This document shows, in pieces, positions 50,853 through 60,324 of a stretch of 64,000 nt of DNA; positions within the stretch are counted from its first letter, which is position 1; each line of letters starts with the position of its first letter. The stretch comes from DAHUXD01 sp963805495 (GTDB lineage: Bacteria; Acidobacteriota; Thermoanaerobaculia; UBA5066; Gp7-AA6). The notes below the pieces were generated by a model. The model worked only from the letters and a program-made list of their open reading frames with translations, was not told the origin of the DNA and searched no databases. A program made the position numbers and the translations under genes. The DNA is taken from assembly GCA_963805495.1 (NCBI GenBank), contig CAWDUQ010000004.1, positions 496,001-560,000 on the forward strand, given 5' to 3'.

Positions 50853-52910
50853 CTAGTTCAGCCGGATCGACAGCTGGACGCTCAGGATCTCGCGCGCCGC
50901 GAACGGGCTCGAGCTCCAGGCGATGGTCGGCGCCTGGACGAGGATGTCGACGATGCCGGCGTTGAACGCGACGCCCAGTCGCGATCCGGCCTGGAAGTAG
51001 TACTGGCTTCCCTGAGAACCGTGGACTCCGGGGGACGGGTCGAGCTCATCGTCGCCGCGGACCTTGGGGCCGCCTTCGATGCGGACCGGCGTGATCGAGA
51101 GACCGAGAACGCGCAGCGCGTACCAGCGCAGGTCCAGGCCGAAGACGCCGGTCAGATACGCGGACTCGCCCGTGGTCGCCCGCGCGCCGACCGACAGCGA
51201 GGCTCCCGGCGCCCAGAGGAACTTTCCTCCCCAGCGGTCCCGGTCCCACAGCGCGAGACCGCCGATCGAGCCCTCCCCGTACTGGCGCCCCTCGTTGGCG
51301 ACGTCGGGAGGCTCGACGGTCGTCGCGCCCGTGCCGACGTACCAGGACGGAATGCGGCCCTCGAGACGGCCGTAGGGCGCGACGGGCGGGGACCACGTCT
51401 CGTCGCGGCGCTCGACCTTGTCGCTGTGCCGCTCGATCAGGGAGCCGCCGGCGAGCTTCGCGGAGCGCAGGGCGTAGCTCAACCCGAGCCCGAACGACAG
51501 TTCGGCCGCGGGCTTGCGCCAGTTCACCTCGAGAGGTCCGCGGAAGGTCAGCGCGAGCCGGTCGGAGAGGAGGTAGTCGAAGCGAAAGAACTCCGTCGTG
51601 ATCTCCGAACCGGTCCGGTCGCCTCCGAACGCGACGCGCCAGGCCGCGGGCACGAACCCGAGCGCGGCGCGCTTGCCGAGCGGGAGAATGAGATCGAGCT
51701 CGAGGCCGGCGAGGCCGGCACCCGTTCCGTCGTCGTAGCGGCGATACCCGACCTCGCCGGCGAGCGCGTAGACGAACGGATTCAGGTTCCAGCTGTACTT
51801 GAGGATCATGCCCTGGGCCGTCACGTCGAAGAACTTCCGCGTCGCGTTATACGTCGTGCCCAGGCCCACGAAGCCGTAAGCCCCGGGCGCCGTATCGGCT
51901 GGCTGGCGCTCCGAGCACTCCTCGCCACGGCAGGGATAGGCCGCCGCAAACCAGGACTCCTTGTAGGCGCGCCACTTCTCGGACTGTTCGGGAGCGGGTG
52001 CCGCGGCCGCGGGGTCGGCCTTCTGCGCGGCGCGCAGGTCGCGTACGACGACGAGCAGCTCGACGAGCGCCTGCCGCGCCCGGTCGCCCTCCTCCGAGAG
52101 GCACTCGAAGGGGACCTTGTACGGATAGTCCGTCAGGTCCCGGCATCGCCGGCCATCGAGGGTCGTACGATCCTCGACGACGTACGTCTTGTCGCGGTGG
52201 TCGTCCCAGTTGTGGAACGACTCATCCGGGATTCGGTCGACCTTCTCCGGCGCGAGCCCCGGCAAGTGCGTCAGCGGCTTCCAGATGCGGAGTTCCTCGA
52301 TTTCGCCGCTTCCCGGCCGGCGCTGGGTGTGCGCTCCGGAGAAGGAGTCGCCGACCGCGTGCATCAGCTCGTACAGCCCGAAACCGCTGCGCCGCGTCCC
52401 CGGCCCGCCGTCGATGACGACCTGGCGGAGCAGCGCGTCGAGCAGATCCCGGCAGCGCACGAGCGCCGAAGTCGCCAGCGCTCGCGGGATCGTGGTGTCG
52501 CCGACGGGCTCGGACTCGGCGTCCTCGAGCTTCGCCATGAAGTGGAAACACTGCCCGGCGTCGCTGAACTGCCGCCGGAAGGCCGCGTCGGGCTGGTCGG
52601 TCAGGGGTCTCGGCCAGTCGAGGAGCGGATTCGCCGTCGCGGCGTCGGCGCAGTACGAAGGAGCGTCTCCGCCCCAGCCGAAGCAGAGGGGCGCCGCGAG
52701 GTCGCCGTCGTTGAAGAGGTCGCGCAGGACGTCGGGTTGCGCTGCCTGTCCGCCGTGCCCCTCGATCAGCGTGCGGTACGCGAGCGCCTCGATGACGACG
52801 TGGCCCTTGCTGTCGAACGCCGCGGCCGGCCCCGCGAGAAACGACGCGCAGAGCGCCACCACAGCCGCGCGGAGGGCGGTGCGGGACCTGGGAGGGCCGA
52901 TCGGGGTCAT
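50853..52910 (-). CDS. Phospholipase C/P1-nuclease-like domain fused to an outer-membrane barrel
   Basis: 685 residues from the ATG at 52910, which overlaps the antiporter stop (ATGA). After a signal peptide (ending AGPAAA) the mature protein starts FDSKGHVVIEALAYRTLIEG. With GQCFHFMAKLEDAE, FGLYELMHAVGDSFSGAHTQ and DESFHNWDDHRD it has the spaced His/Asp pattern of the zinc-dependent phospholipase C/P1 nuclease fold. From about residue 340 on it is a run of amphipathic beta strands (EITTEFFRFDYLLSDRLALT, FGLGLSYALRSAKLAGG) ending ILSVQLSIRLN, suggesting an integral outer-membrane barrel. A zinc phosphodiesterase tethered to the outer membrane is inferred. Confidence 0.65.
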   Translation of the reverse strand: MTPIGPPRSRTALRAAVVALCASFLAGPAAAFDSKGHVVIEALAYRTLIEGHGGQAAQPDVLRDLFNDGDLAAPLCFGWGGDAPSYCADAATANPLLDWPRPLTDQPDAAFRRQFSDAGQCFHFMAKLEDAESEPVGDTTIPRALATSALVRCRDLLDALLRQVVIDGGPGTRRSGFGLYELMHAVGDSFSGAHTQRRPGSGEIEELRIWKPLTHLPGLAPEKVDRIPDESFHNWDDHRDKTYVVEDRTTLDGRRCRDLTDYPYKVPFECLSEEGDRARQALVELLVVVRDLRAAQKADPAAAAPAPEQSEKWRAYKESWFAAAYPCRGEECSERQPADTAPGAYGFVGLGTTYNATRKFFDVTAQGMILKYSWNLNPFVYALAGEVGYRRYDDGTGAGLAGLELDLILPLGKRAALGFVPAAWRVAFGGDRTGSEITTEFFRFDYLLSDRLALTFRGPLEVNWRKPAAELSFGLGLSYALRSAKLAGGSLIERHSDKVERRDETWSPPVAPYGRLEGRIPSWYVGTGATTVEPPDVANEGRQYGEGSIGGLALWDRDRWGGKFLWAPGASLSVGARATTGESAYLTGVFGLDLRWYALRVLGLSITPVRIEGGPKVRGDDELDPSPGVHGSQGSQYYFQAGSRLGVAFNAGIVDILVQAPTIAWSSSPFAAREILSVQLSIRLN

Positions 52911-54154
52911 GTCGGCTCGGCACTGCTCGAGGCGACCGAGGGCGACGGCTCCCGGCGCTCCGGGGAGTCGTCGGGCAGTCTTTCGACGCTGCGGGCGTAC
53001 AGCGCAATTCCCGGCAGGGCGGTCAGCCCGTGCGCGATGATGCTGAGGAGGACCGTGAGCATGACCGCCGAACGGATCCACGCGGCGGCCGGGCTCGCCG
53101 CGCGTTCCAGGTACACGAGCCCGAGCACGATGGACGCGAGCCCCCGGGGCCCGAACCAGCCCATGAAAAGAACGGTCGCCCGGGAGAGACGGGTCCCCCG
53201 GAGGGCGATCGCGACCGGCAGCATCCGCACCACCGTGAGGCTCAGCACGGCATAGATCGCCGCGGCCGCCCCGAACTGCTGTCGATCGCGGGCGACGAGA
53301 AAGCCGAACAGAAAGAAGACGGCGAAACTCAGAAGCTGCCCCCACTGTTCGGTGAACTCGATGCTGTGCTTGCCCGCATCCGGGAATCCCGGCTGAACGG
53401 CGAGCCCGGCGACGAAGGCCGCGATGAACATGCTCGCCCCGATCGGCTCGGACGCCAGGGCGCACAGCACGGGGAGCAGCGCCAGGCCCACCGGTTCGAG
53501 AGACTTCGCCGACCATTCTCGCTTTCTGGCCCGGCCGAGCAGCCAGCCTCCGGCGAGGCCGACCGCCGCGCCCAGCAGGGCCCCGTAGCCGAGCTGTTCG
53601 ACGATGAAGCGCGTCAGGCTCCCGCGGGCGCCCCCGGGGGCCGAGAGGGCCAGGAAGAAGAGGAGGAACGGGACGGAGAGCCCGTCGTTCAATCCCGCTT
53701 CGACGTTCAGGGCCTGGCGAATCCGAAGGGGCACGCGGGGGCTGCTGACGATGACCTGCCCGAGACCCGCGTCGGTCGGGGCGAGGATCGCGGCCAGGAT
53801 GCCCGCTTCCCAGACCGAGAGCCCGCGAAAGACGGCGAGCGCGGCGAGGCCGCCGAGGAGGATCGTCAGGAGCATCCCCGTCGAGAGCAGGCGGGCCGGG
53901 AGGTTTCGGATGCTCTTCAGCACCCGGAGGTCGGTGCGGCTGGAGTCGGTGAAGAGGATGAGGACGAGCCCCACTTCCGCCAGTGCGAGAAAGGGCGCCA
54001 GGGCGTTCTCGCGCTGGTGCAGCTCGGTGAGCACGAAGGACGCGGCCATCCCCGCCGCCGTGAACACGATCGGTGCGGTCACGACGGTCCGTTCCAGGCG
54101 CCGGGAGACGAGGCTGTAGAGGAAAGCGAGGCCGACGAAGACGGCGAGGATCAT
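52907..54154 (-). CDS. Na+(K+)/H+ antiporter, CPA1 type
   Basis: 415 residues with about 12 hydrophobic segments. Signature region: GILAAILAPTDAGLGQVIVS followed by RIRQALNVEAGLNDGLSVPF, the CPA1/NhaP ion-binding helices with the key Asp/Asn-Asp residues. Later VLFMGWFGPRGLASIVLGLV and VLLSIIAHGLTALPG complete the family pattern. It exchanges Na+ or K+ for protons across the inner membrane. It follows the RND operon by 77 bases and is coupled to the downstream gene by ATGA. Confidence 0.92.
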   Translation of the reverse strand: MILAVFVGLAFLYSLVSRRLERTVVTAPIVFTAAGMAASFVLTELHQRENALAPFLALAEVGLVLILFTDSSRTDLRVLKSIRNLPARLLSTGMLLTILLGGLAALAVFRGLSVWEAGILAAILAPTDAGLGQVIVSSPRVPLRIRQALNVEAGLNDGLSVPFLLFFLALSAPGGARGSLTRFIVEQLGYGALLGAAVGLAGGWLLGRARKREWSAKSLEPVGLALLPVLCALASEPIGASMFIAAFVAGLAVQPGFPDAGKHSIEFTEQWGQLLSFAVFFLFGFLVARDRQQFGAAAAIYAVLSLTVVRMLPVAIALRGTRLSRATVLFMGWFGPRGLASIVLGLVYLERAASPAAAWIRSAVMLTVLLSIIAHGLTALPGIALYARSVERLPDDSPERREPSPSVASSSAEPT

Positions 54155-54231
54155 GGTCGTGACCTCAGTGGGCAGCGCGTTGCTTTCACCGTGTGCCGGA
54201 AGACCGCGCGGGACTTTCGAATGGGCGACCG

Positions 54232-55689
54232 CTACGGATTCGGCGCTGCGGCTTGTGCCGCGGCCGACGGCGAGAGCCAGGTGGGGTTGGTGTCCTCGGG
54301 CTGCAGGTTCCAGCCTCCACCAAGGGCCTTGTAGACGTCGACGTAGTCGATCAGGAGGTCCAGACGCGTGCGGGCGAGCGCGATCTCCGCGGGAAAGAGC
54401 TGCTGCATCGCGTAGAGGACCTCGAAGTAGTTCGCGAGACCCGAGTCGTAGCGGATCGTCGACAGCCGGACCATTTCTCCGTAGGCGGTCACGGTGCGCT
54501 CGAGCTCGGCGACGGAGGCCCCGATCTTCTGGCGGGCGTAGAGAACGGTCGTCGTCTCCGCGAAAGCGCCCGTCACGGTCTGCTCGTACTGGATCTTCGC
54601 CTGTTCCCACTGGGCGTAGGTGGCGCCATACTCGCTGCGGAGCCGGCCCCCCTGGAAGAGCGGGCCAAGCAGCCCGGCCGCGATCGACCAGGTCTTCCCG
54701 GCGGGATAGAAGAAGTCGTCGAGCTGGGGGCCGACGGCTCCGAAGAACCCCGTCAGGCTGATCACCGGGAAGAAGTTCGCGGTGGCGACCCCGACGAGGG
54801 CGTTGGCGGCGATGAGTTGCTGCTCGGACTGCCGGACGTCGGGCCGGCGCTGCAGGAGCTCCGACGGAAGGCCCGCCGGGATCTCCGGAGGCACGGGCTG
54901 CGCGGCGAGGGCCTCGCCGCGGGGAACGGGCCCCGGGTTTCTTCCCAGAAGCAGGTTGAGCTGGTTCTCGGTCGCCTCGATGCGCCGCTCGATTTCGGGG
55001 ACCTGCGCGGCGACCTGGCCGAGGGCCGCCTCGGCGTAAGCCGCCTCGAGGGCCGAGGCCGCGCCCTCGTCGAGCTTGCGCTTGTAGAGGCTGTACGTTT
55101 CCTGGAACGCCTCGACGGTCTTCTTCGAGATGGCGAGCTCGTCGTCGAGCTCGCGCAGCGAGAAGTAGGTCGCGGCGACCTCCGACACGAGCGAGAGGAG
55201 CACGCCGCGCCGGGCGTCCTCGCTCGCGAGGTACTGGGCCTTCGCGGCCTCGTTCAGGCGGCGGATGCGGCCCCAGATGTCGAGCTCCCAGCCGAAGTTC
55301 ACGTTGACCTGGTGGGCGTTGAACGTCGAGGTGCTGTAGGGAGACACGTAGACCGAGTTGCGCCCGCGCGACGAGCCGGCGCCGTACCCGATCTGGGGAA
55401 AGAATTCCGAGCGGGCGATGCCGGCCCGCGCCCGGGCCTCTTCGACGCGGGCGGCGGCGATCCGGACGTCGTAGCCGGTCTGCAGCGCCTGGTCGATGAG
55501 CTGCGCGAGGACGGGGTCGCCGAAAACGTCCCACCAGGGCTGGTCGGCGACGGAGGCCGCGGGGGCGGGCGGCCCCTGGACCTCGCGGAAGGCATCGGGC
55601 GCCGTCACGGGCGGGCGCTCGTAGTTCGGGCCGACCGCGCAGCCGGTCAGAAGAGCGAGCGCGACGAGGCCTGCGGCGAGCTTTCGCAT
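54232..55689 (-). CDS. RND efflux outer-membrane lipoprotein (NodT/OprM type)
   Basis: 485 residues. MRKLAAGLVALALLTGCAVG gives a lipidated Cys17, then the family start GPNYERPPV. Two TolC-type repeats follow (YDVRIAAARVEEARARAGIA, ARRGVLLSLVSEVAATYFSL and in the second half RRPDVRQSEQQLIAANALVG). It forms the trimeric exit duct for the pump encoded just upstream; its ATG begins one base after the permease stop. Confidence 0.95.
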   Translation of the reverse strand: MRKLAAGLVALALLTGCAVGPNYERPPVTAPDAFREVQGPPAPAASVADQPWWDVFGDPVLAQLIDQALQTGYDVRIAAARVEEARARAGIARSEFFPQIGYGAGSSRGRNSVYVSPYSTSTFNAHQVNVNFGWELDIWGRIRRLNEAAKAQYLASEDARRGVLLSLVSEVAATYFSLRELDDELAISKKTVEAFQETYSLYKRKLDEGAASALEAAYAEAALGQVAAQVPEIERRIEATENQLNLLLGRNPGPVPRGEALAAQPVPPEIPAGLPSELLQRRPDVRQSEQQLIAANALVGVATANFFPVISLTGFFGAVGPQLDDFFYPAGKTWSIAAGLLGPLFQGGRLRSEYGATYAQWEQAKIQYEQTVTGAFAETTTVLYARQKIGASVAELERTVTAYGEMVRLSTIRYDSGLANYFEVLYAMQQLFPAEIALARTRLDLLIDYVDVYKALGGGWNLQPEDTNPTWLSPSAAAQAAAPNP

Positions 55690-55690
55690 G

Positions 55691-58600
55691 TCAGTGCCCT
55701 CCGCCCGCCGGACTCGGTTTCGGAGCCGGCGCCGTGCCCGGAGCTTCCTTCTCCTTCCCGCGGTTGGCCAGCTTCTCGACCATCACGAAGAGCGAGGGGA
55801 TGAGGAAAATGGCGATGCCGGTCGCGGCGAGCATTCCCACGATGACGACCGTGCCCAGCACCTTGCGGGACACCGCCCCCGAGCCCGAAGCGGTCCAAAG
55901 CGGCACGCAGCCGAGGATGAAGGCGAAGGAGGTCATGAGGATCGGCCGCAGCCGCAGCTTGGCTCCTTCGAGAGCGGCCTCCACGAGGCTCTTGCCCTCC
56001 TTCTGCTGCAGGACGGCGAACTCGACGATCAGGATGGCGTTCTTGGCGGCGAGGCCGATCAGCATGACGAGACCGATCTGGCCGTAGACGTCGAGGTTGA
56101 ACTTGCGCATCAGGAGCCCCAGGAAGGCGCCAAAGACCGCGACCGGCACGGACAGCAGGACGCTGAAGGGAAGCGACCAGCTCTCGTAGAGGGCGGCGAG
56201 GATCAGGAACACGAAGACGATCGAGAGGACGAAGACCCGCCCGCCCGCGCCGGCGGCCTTGACCTCCTGGTAGGACATGTCGGCCCAGTCGTAGCCCATC
56301 TCCCGCGGCAGGACCTCCTTCGCGACGGTCTCGAGCGCCGCCGTGGCCTGCCCCGAGCTGTACCCGGGCGCGGGGATGCCGGTGACCTGCGCAGCCCGGA
56401 AGAGGTTGAAGCGATTGGTGAACTCGGGCCCGGCGATTCCCCGGGTCGTCGCGACGGCGGAAAGGGGCACCATCTGGCCGTCGTTGTTTCGGACGTAGAA
56501 CTGGTTGATGTCCTCGGCCTTGACGCGTCCCGACGGTTCGGCCTGCAGGAAGACCTTCCACTGGCGCCCGAAGCGGTTGAACTGGTTCACGTAGATGCCG
56601 CCGAGAAACGCCTGGAGGCTCTGGTAGACGTCGCCGACCGCGACGCCCTGTTTCAGGACCTTGTCCCGGTTGATGTCGGCGTAGATCTGGGGCACCGAGG
56701 GCCGCCAGACGCTATTGACGTTGGCGAGCTCGGGGCGCTTTCTCGCGGCCTCCAGGAACTTCTGGAGGTTCTTGTTCAGGTACTCGACGCTTCCGCCGCT
56801 CCGGTCCTGGAGCCAGAGGGAGAAGCCGCCGCCCGTGCCGAGGCCCTGGATCGCCGGAGGAGGAAAAGCCACGACGCTCGCTTCGGGAAGCTGGGCTCGA
56901 AAGACGCCGTTCAACCGCTGCATGATCGGCCCGACCTCCATCTCCTTGCCTTCGCGCTCGTGCCAGGGATCGAGGGAGACGAAGTAGAAGCCCGTGTACG
57001 GCGCCGAGGCGCCCGAGAGCAGACTGTAGCCCGCGATCGTCGTGACGTACTTGACCCCCTTGGTCTCCGCCAGGATCTTCTCGATCTTCTGGCAAACGGC
57101 ATCCGTCCGCTGGAGCGAAGAGGCATCGGGAAGCTGGACGTTGATGAAGAAGTAGCCCTGGTCCTCGTCCGGAAGGAAGCCCGAGGGGAGCCTCTTTCCC
57201 AGCAGGCCGGAGAGCGCGACGAATCCGCCGAGGATCAGGAGGGTGACGACGACCTTCCGGACCAGGTGGCGCGAGAGGTTGACGTAGCCGTTGGTCAACC
57301 TCGCAAAGACCCGGTTGAACCAGGCGAAGAACTTCGCGAGCGGCCCCTTCGACTCCTTCTTGGGTTTCAGGATGAGGGAACAGAGCGCCGGCGACAGCGA
57401 CAGGGCATTGAAGGCCGAGATCAGGACCGAGACGGCGATCGTGATGGCGAACTGCATGTTCATCCGGCCCTGGATTCCGCCCATGAAGGCGACGGGGATG
57501 AAGACGGCGGAGAGGACGAGGGCGATTCCGATGACCGGCTGGGTGACCTCCTCCATCGCCTTCAACGTGGCGTCCTTCGGCGAAAGACCGTGCTCGATGT
57601 GGTGCTCGACCGCCTCGACGACGACGATCGCGTCATCCACGACGAGGCCGATCGCGAGGACCAGGCCGAAGAGGGAAAGCGTGTTGATCGAGAACCCGAG
57701 CATCGGAAAGAAGATGAACGTGCCGACCAGCGAGACGGGCACGGCGAGGAGCGGAATGAGCGTCGCGCGCCACCCCTGCAGGAACAGGAACACGACGATG
57801 ATGACGAGGGCGATCGCCTCGAAGAGGGTGTGCTCGATCTCCTTGATGCCCTCGGTGACCGGCAGCGTCGTGTCGAGGGCGACCACGTAGTCGAGGTCGT
57901 CCGGGAAGCGCTCCTTCAACCCCTTCATCGTCTCCTTGACGCCCTCGGCCACGGCGATCGCGTTGGAGCCCGGGACCTGGAACACGCCGATGGGGCAGGA
58001 GGCCTTTCCGTTCAAGCGCGCGCGCTGCTGGTAGTTCAGGGCGCCGAGGTCGATCCGGCTGACGTCCTTCAGGCGCACCATGGACCCGTCGGGGTTCAGG
58101 CGCACGACGACGTTTCCGAATTCCTCGGCGGTCTCGAGGCGGCCTTTGGCGCGGAGGGTGTAGGTGAACTCCTGGCCCTGCGGGGCGGGCTCCGTGCCGA
58201 TTCCTCCCGCCGGGTTGACCGTGCTCTGCTGCTTCACCGCGTTCATCAGGTCGGGGACGGTCAGCCCGAGGCTCGCCAGCCGTTCCGGCTTGACCCAGAT
58301 GCGCATGGCGTAGTCGGCGGTCCCGTAGTTCTGGATCTGGCCCACGCCCGGCACGCGGTAGATGGCGTCGTTGACGTTGATCGTCGCGTAGTTGCCGAGA
58401 AAGAGCGCGTCGTACGTTCCCTTGGGGGAATACAGCGAGACGATGAGCAGGGGATTGCTCGTGGCCTTCTTGACCGTCAGGCCGAACTGGTTGACGTCCG
58501 CCGGCAGGTTGGGCTGCGCCTGCGAGACGCGGTTCTGCGTGTTCACCTGGTCGAAGTTGATGTCGGTCTCGACGTCGAACGTGACGGTGAGCTTCATCGT

Positions 58601-58858
58601 CCCGTCATTGGCGTTGGTGGACTGCATGTAGATCATGTAGTCGACGCCGTTCATCTGTTGCTCGATCGGCGTCGCGACGGACTGCTCGATCGTGATCGCG
58701 TCGGCGCCGGTGTAGGTCGTCGTGACCTGGATCTGGGGCGGCACGATGTCCGGGTACTGGGCGGTCGGGAGTTTCGTCATGGCGACGGCCCCCGCCATCG
58801 TCATCAGGATCGCGATGACGATCGCGACGATCGGCCTGCGGACGAAAAAGGCGCCCAC
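55691..58858 (-). CDS. RND multidrug efflux permease (HAE1 family)
   Basis: 1055 residues from a GTG at 58858, normal family length. It begins MGAFFVRRPIVAIVIAILMT, contains 12 membrane segments, and has the proton-relay Asp pair in LAIGLVVDDAIVVVEAVEHH. Other family blocks are NGVDYMIYMQSTNANDG, LPDEDQGYFFINVQLPDASS and the C-terminal FVLILAALYESW / GLAAKNAILIVEFAVLQQKE. AcrB/MexB-like trimer driven by proton influx. The MFP gene ends 4 bases upstream and the outer-membrane gene starts 1 base downstream. Confidence 0.97.
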   Translation of the reverse strand: MGAFFVRRPIVAIVIAILMTMAGAVAMTKLPTAQYPDIVPPQIQVTTTYTGADAITIEQSVATPIEQQMNGVDYMIYMQSTNANDGTMKLTVTFDVETDINFDQVNTQNRVSQAQPNLPADVNQFGLTVKKATSNPLLIVSLYSPKGTYDALFLGNYATINVNDAIYRVPGVGQIQNYGTADYAMRIWVKPERLASLGLTVPDLMNAVKQQSTVNPAGGIGTEPAPQGQEFTYTLRAKGRLETAEEFGNVVVRLNPDGSMVRLKDVSRIDLGALNYQQRARLNGKASCPIGVFQVPGSNAIAVAEGVKETMKGLKERFPDDLDYVVALDTTLPVTEGIKEIEHTLFEAIALVIIVVFLFLQGWRATLIPLLAVPVSLVGTFIFFPMLGFSINTLSLFGLVLAIGLVVDDAIVVVEAVEHHIEHGLSPKDATLKAMEEVTQPVIGIALVLSAVFIPVAFMGGIQGRMNMQFAITIAVSVLISAFNALSLSPALCSLILKPKKESKGPLAKFFAWFNRVFARLTNGYVNLSRHLVRKVVVTLLILGGFVALSGLLGKRLPSGFLPDEDQGYFFINVQLPDASSLQRTDAVCQKIEKILAETKGVKYVTTIAGYSLLSGASAPYTGFYFVSLDPWHEREGKEMEVGPIMQRLNGVFRAQLPEASVVAFPPPAIQGLGTGGGFSLWLQDRSGGSVEYLNKNLQKFLEAARKRPELANVNSVWRPSVPQIYADINRDKVLKQGVAVGDVYQSLQAFLGGIYVNQFNRFGRQWKVFLQAEPSGRVKAEDINQFYVRNNDGQMVPLSAVATTRGIAGPEFTNRFNLFRAAQVTGIPAPGYSSGQATAALETVAKEVLPREMGYDWADMSYQEVKAAGAGGRVFVLSIVFVFLILAALYESWSLPFSVLLSVPVAVFGAFLGLLMRKFNLDVYGQIGLVMLIGLAAKNAILIVEFAVLQQKEGKSLVEAALEGAKLRLRPILMTSFAFILGCVPLWTASGSGAVSRKVLGTVVIVGMLAATGIAIFLIPSLFVMVEKLANRGKEKEAPGTAPAPKPSPAGGGH

Positions 58859-58862
58859 GGCC

Positions 58863-60041
58863 CTACTTCCCGGTCTCTTTGGCGGGCTCCGCCTCCGGCG
58901 CCGCCGGGCTCGAGGCCTCCTTCGGCACGACCGTCATCCCGGACTTCACCCGCTGCAGACCTTCCACCACGATCCGGTCTCCGGGCTTCAATCCCTCTTC
59001 GATGACCCACATGGACCCGTCGACCGGCCCCGCCTTGACCACCTTGATGGTCACCTTGTTGTCCGCTCCGACGACCGCGACCTGGTAAGTGCCCTGCAGC
59101 TCGGCAACCGCCCGCTGCGGAACGAGGATCGCCCCCTTCCTGACGTCCATCGCCACGCGCACCTTCGCGTACTGGCCCGGCCGCATGAGGTTGCCCGGAT
59201 TCGGGAACGCTCCCGCGAGCTGGATCGTGCCGGTCTTCGCGTCCACCTCGCGGCCGACGAGGATCGCCCGGCCGTGGTGCTGGAACACGGAGCCGTCCGA
59301 GAGGATGAGCTCCAGGGGCCCCTTGTCGAGGTCCTTGTCGGCGAGAAGGGTCTTCTCGGGCGGGCCGTGTCTGGCCACCCAGGTCAGGTACTCCTGCTCG
59401 CTCGGGTTGAAGTTGACCTTGATCGGGTCGACCTGCGAGACCGTCGTCATGACGGTCAGGCGGTTGACGAGATCACCGACCTGCGACTTCGCGACGCCCG
59501 CGATGCCGTCGATGGGCGAAGTGACTTTCGTCCAGTCGAGATCGAGTTTCGCCTTCTCAAGGCTGGCGCGCGCGCTTTCCACGTTGGCCTGAGCGGTGCG
59601 CTCCCGCGTTTCGGCGTCGTCCAGCTCCTGCTGGCTGATCGCCTTTTCCGCCGCCAGGGGCCGGTACCGGGCCACCGTCGTTTTCGCGTTGGCGAGCGTG
59701 GCCTCGTACTGGGCCAGTGTGCCCTTGGCCTGGTCGTACGTCGCCTGGAACTGACGCGGGTCGATCTCGAAGAGCGTCTCGCCCGCGCGAACCAGGAAGC
59801 CGTCCCGGTACGCCTGCCGGAGCACGTAGCCCTCGATCTGCGGCCGGATCTCGGCGTTGACGAAGCCGTCGAGCGATCCGATCCACTCCTGGAAGATCGG
59901 AACGTCCTTCTGAATGACCGGCGCGACCTCGACGGTGGGCGGCGGGGCTGGCGGGGGTTCCTTCTTGGCGCATGCCGACGCGGCGGCCAGGGCGATCAGC
60001 ACCAAGGCTGAGAGCGGTCGTTGTCGCCTGCGAAGCGGCAT
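58863..60041 (-). CDS. RND efflux periplasmic adaptor (MFP) lipoprotein
   Basis: 392 residues. The signal ends ALAAASACAK with a lipidated Cys. The body has the adaptor order: beta-barrel/lipoyl start (VEVAPVIQKDVPIFQEWIGS, AEIRPQIEGYVLRQAYRDGF), a coiled-coil hairpin (YDQAKGTLAQYEATLANAKT to RTAQANVESARASLEKAKLD), the second lipoyl half (KVTSPIDGIAGVAKSQVGDL) and the membrane-proximal part. It bridges permease and outer-membrane duct. First gene of the pump operon. Confidence 0.96.
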   Translation of the reverse strand: MPLRRRQRPLSALVLIALAAASACAKKEPPPAPPPTVEVAPVIQKDVPIFQEWIGSLDGFVNAEIRPQIEGYVLRQAYRDGFLVRAGETLFEIDPRQFQATYDQAKGTLAQYEATLANAKTTVARYRPLAAEKAISQQELDDAETRERTAQANVESARASLEKAKLDLDWTKVTSPIDGIAGVAKSQVGDLVNRLTVMTTVSQVDPIKVNFNPSEQEYLTWVARHGPPEKTLLADKDLDKGPLELILSDGSVFQHHGRAILVGREVDAKTGTIQLAGAFPNPGNLMRPGQYAKVRVAMDVRKGAILVPQRAVAELQGTYQVAVVGADNKVTIKVVKAGPVDGSMWVIEEGLKPGDRIVVEGLQRVKSGMTVVPKEASSPAAPEAEPAKETGK

Positions 60042-60324
60042 GGTCCCTCCGAAAGTCGATCTCTGATCACGGGATCGAGATCAGCGGAATATATCCCTCC
60101 GAGGCGATGAACGGGTGCCGGCGATCGGGCTGGCCTCTCATTCCGCGGACCACGATAGGACGGCGTCCACAATCCGGCCATAGGCCTTGGTCCCATGGCG
60201 AGCGATGACATGTGGCGGTGATTCGAGGCGTTTGCCGCCGGCCCGGCGTGGAGACCCGGCCTGTGGGATAGGGTTTGCTCGACTTCGGAGGAGGGCAGGT
60301 CGTGTGGTTCGCAGAGGACGCACC
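60042..60324. other. Divergent regulatory region between the RND operon and pgl
   Basis: 283 bases without a gene. The pump-side half holds a -10-like box and an inverted repeat (listed separately). The other half, towards the 6-phosphogluconolactonase gene, shows no motif I can name. Confidence 0.4.
60063..60098 (-). promoter_or_regulatory. Possible promoter and operator of the RND operon
   Basis: On the minus strand, a GATATATT stretch containing a TATATT -10 box (60088-60093) is followed towards the gene by CTGATC-N10-GATCAG (60063-60084), a perfect 6-base inverted repeat. The repeat would sit at the transcription start, where a TetR- or MarR-type repressor commonly binds. No regulator gene is adjacent. 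Confidence 0.4.
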
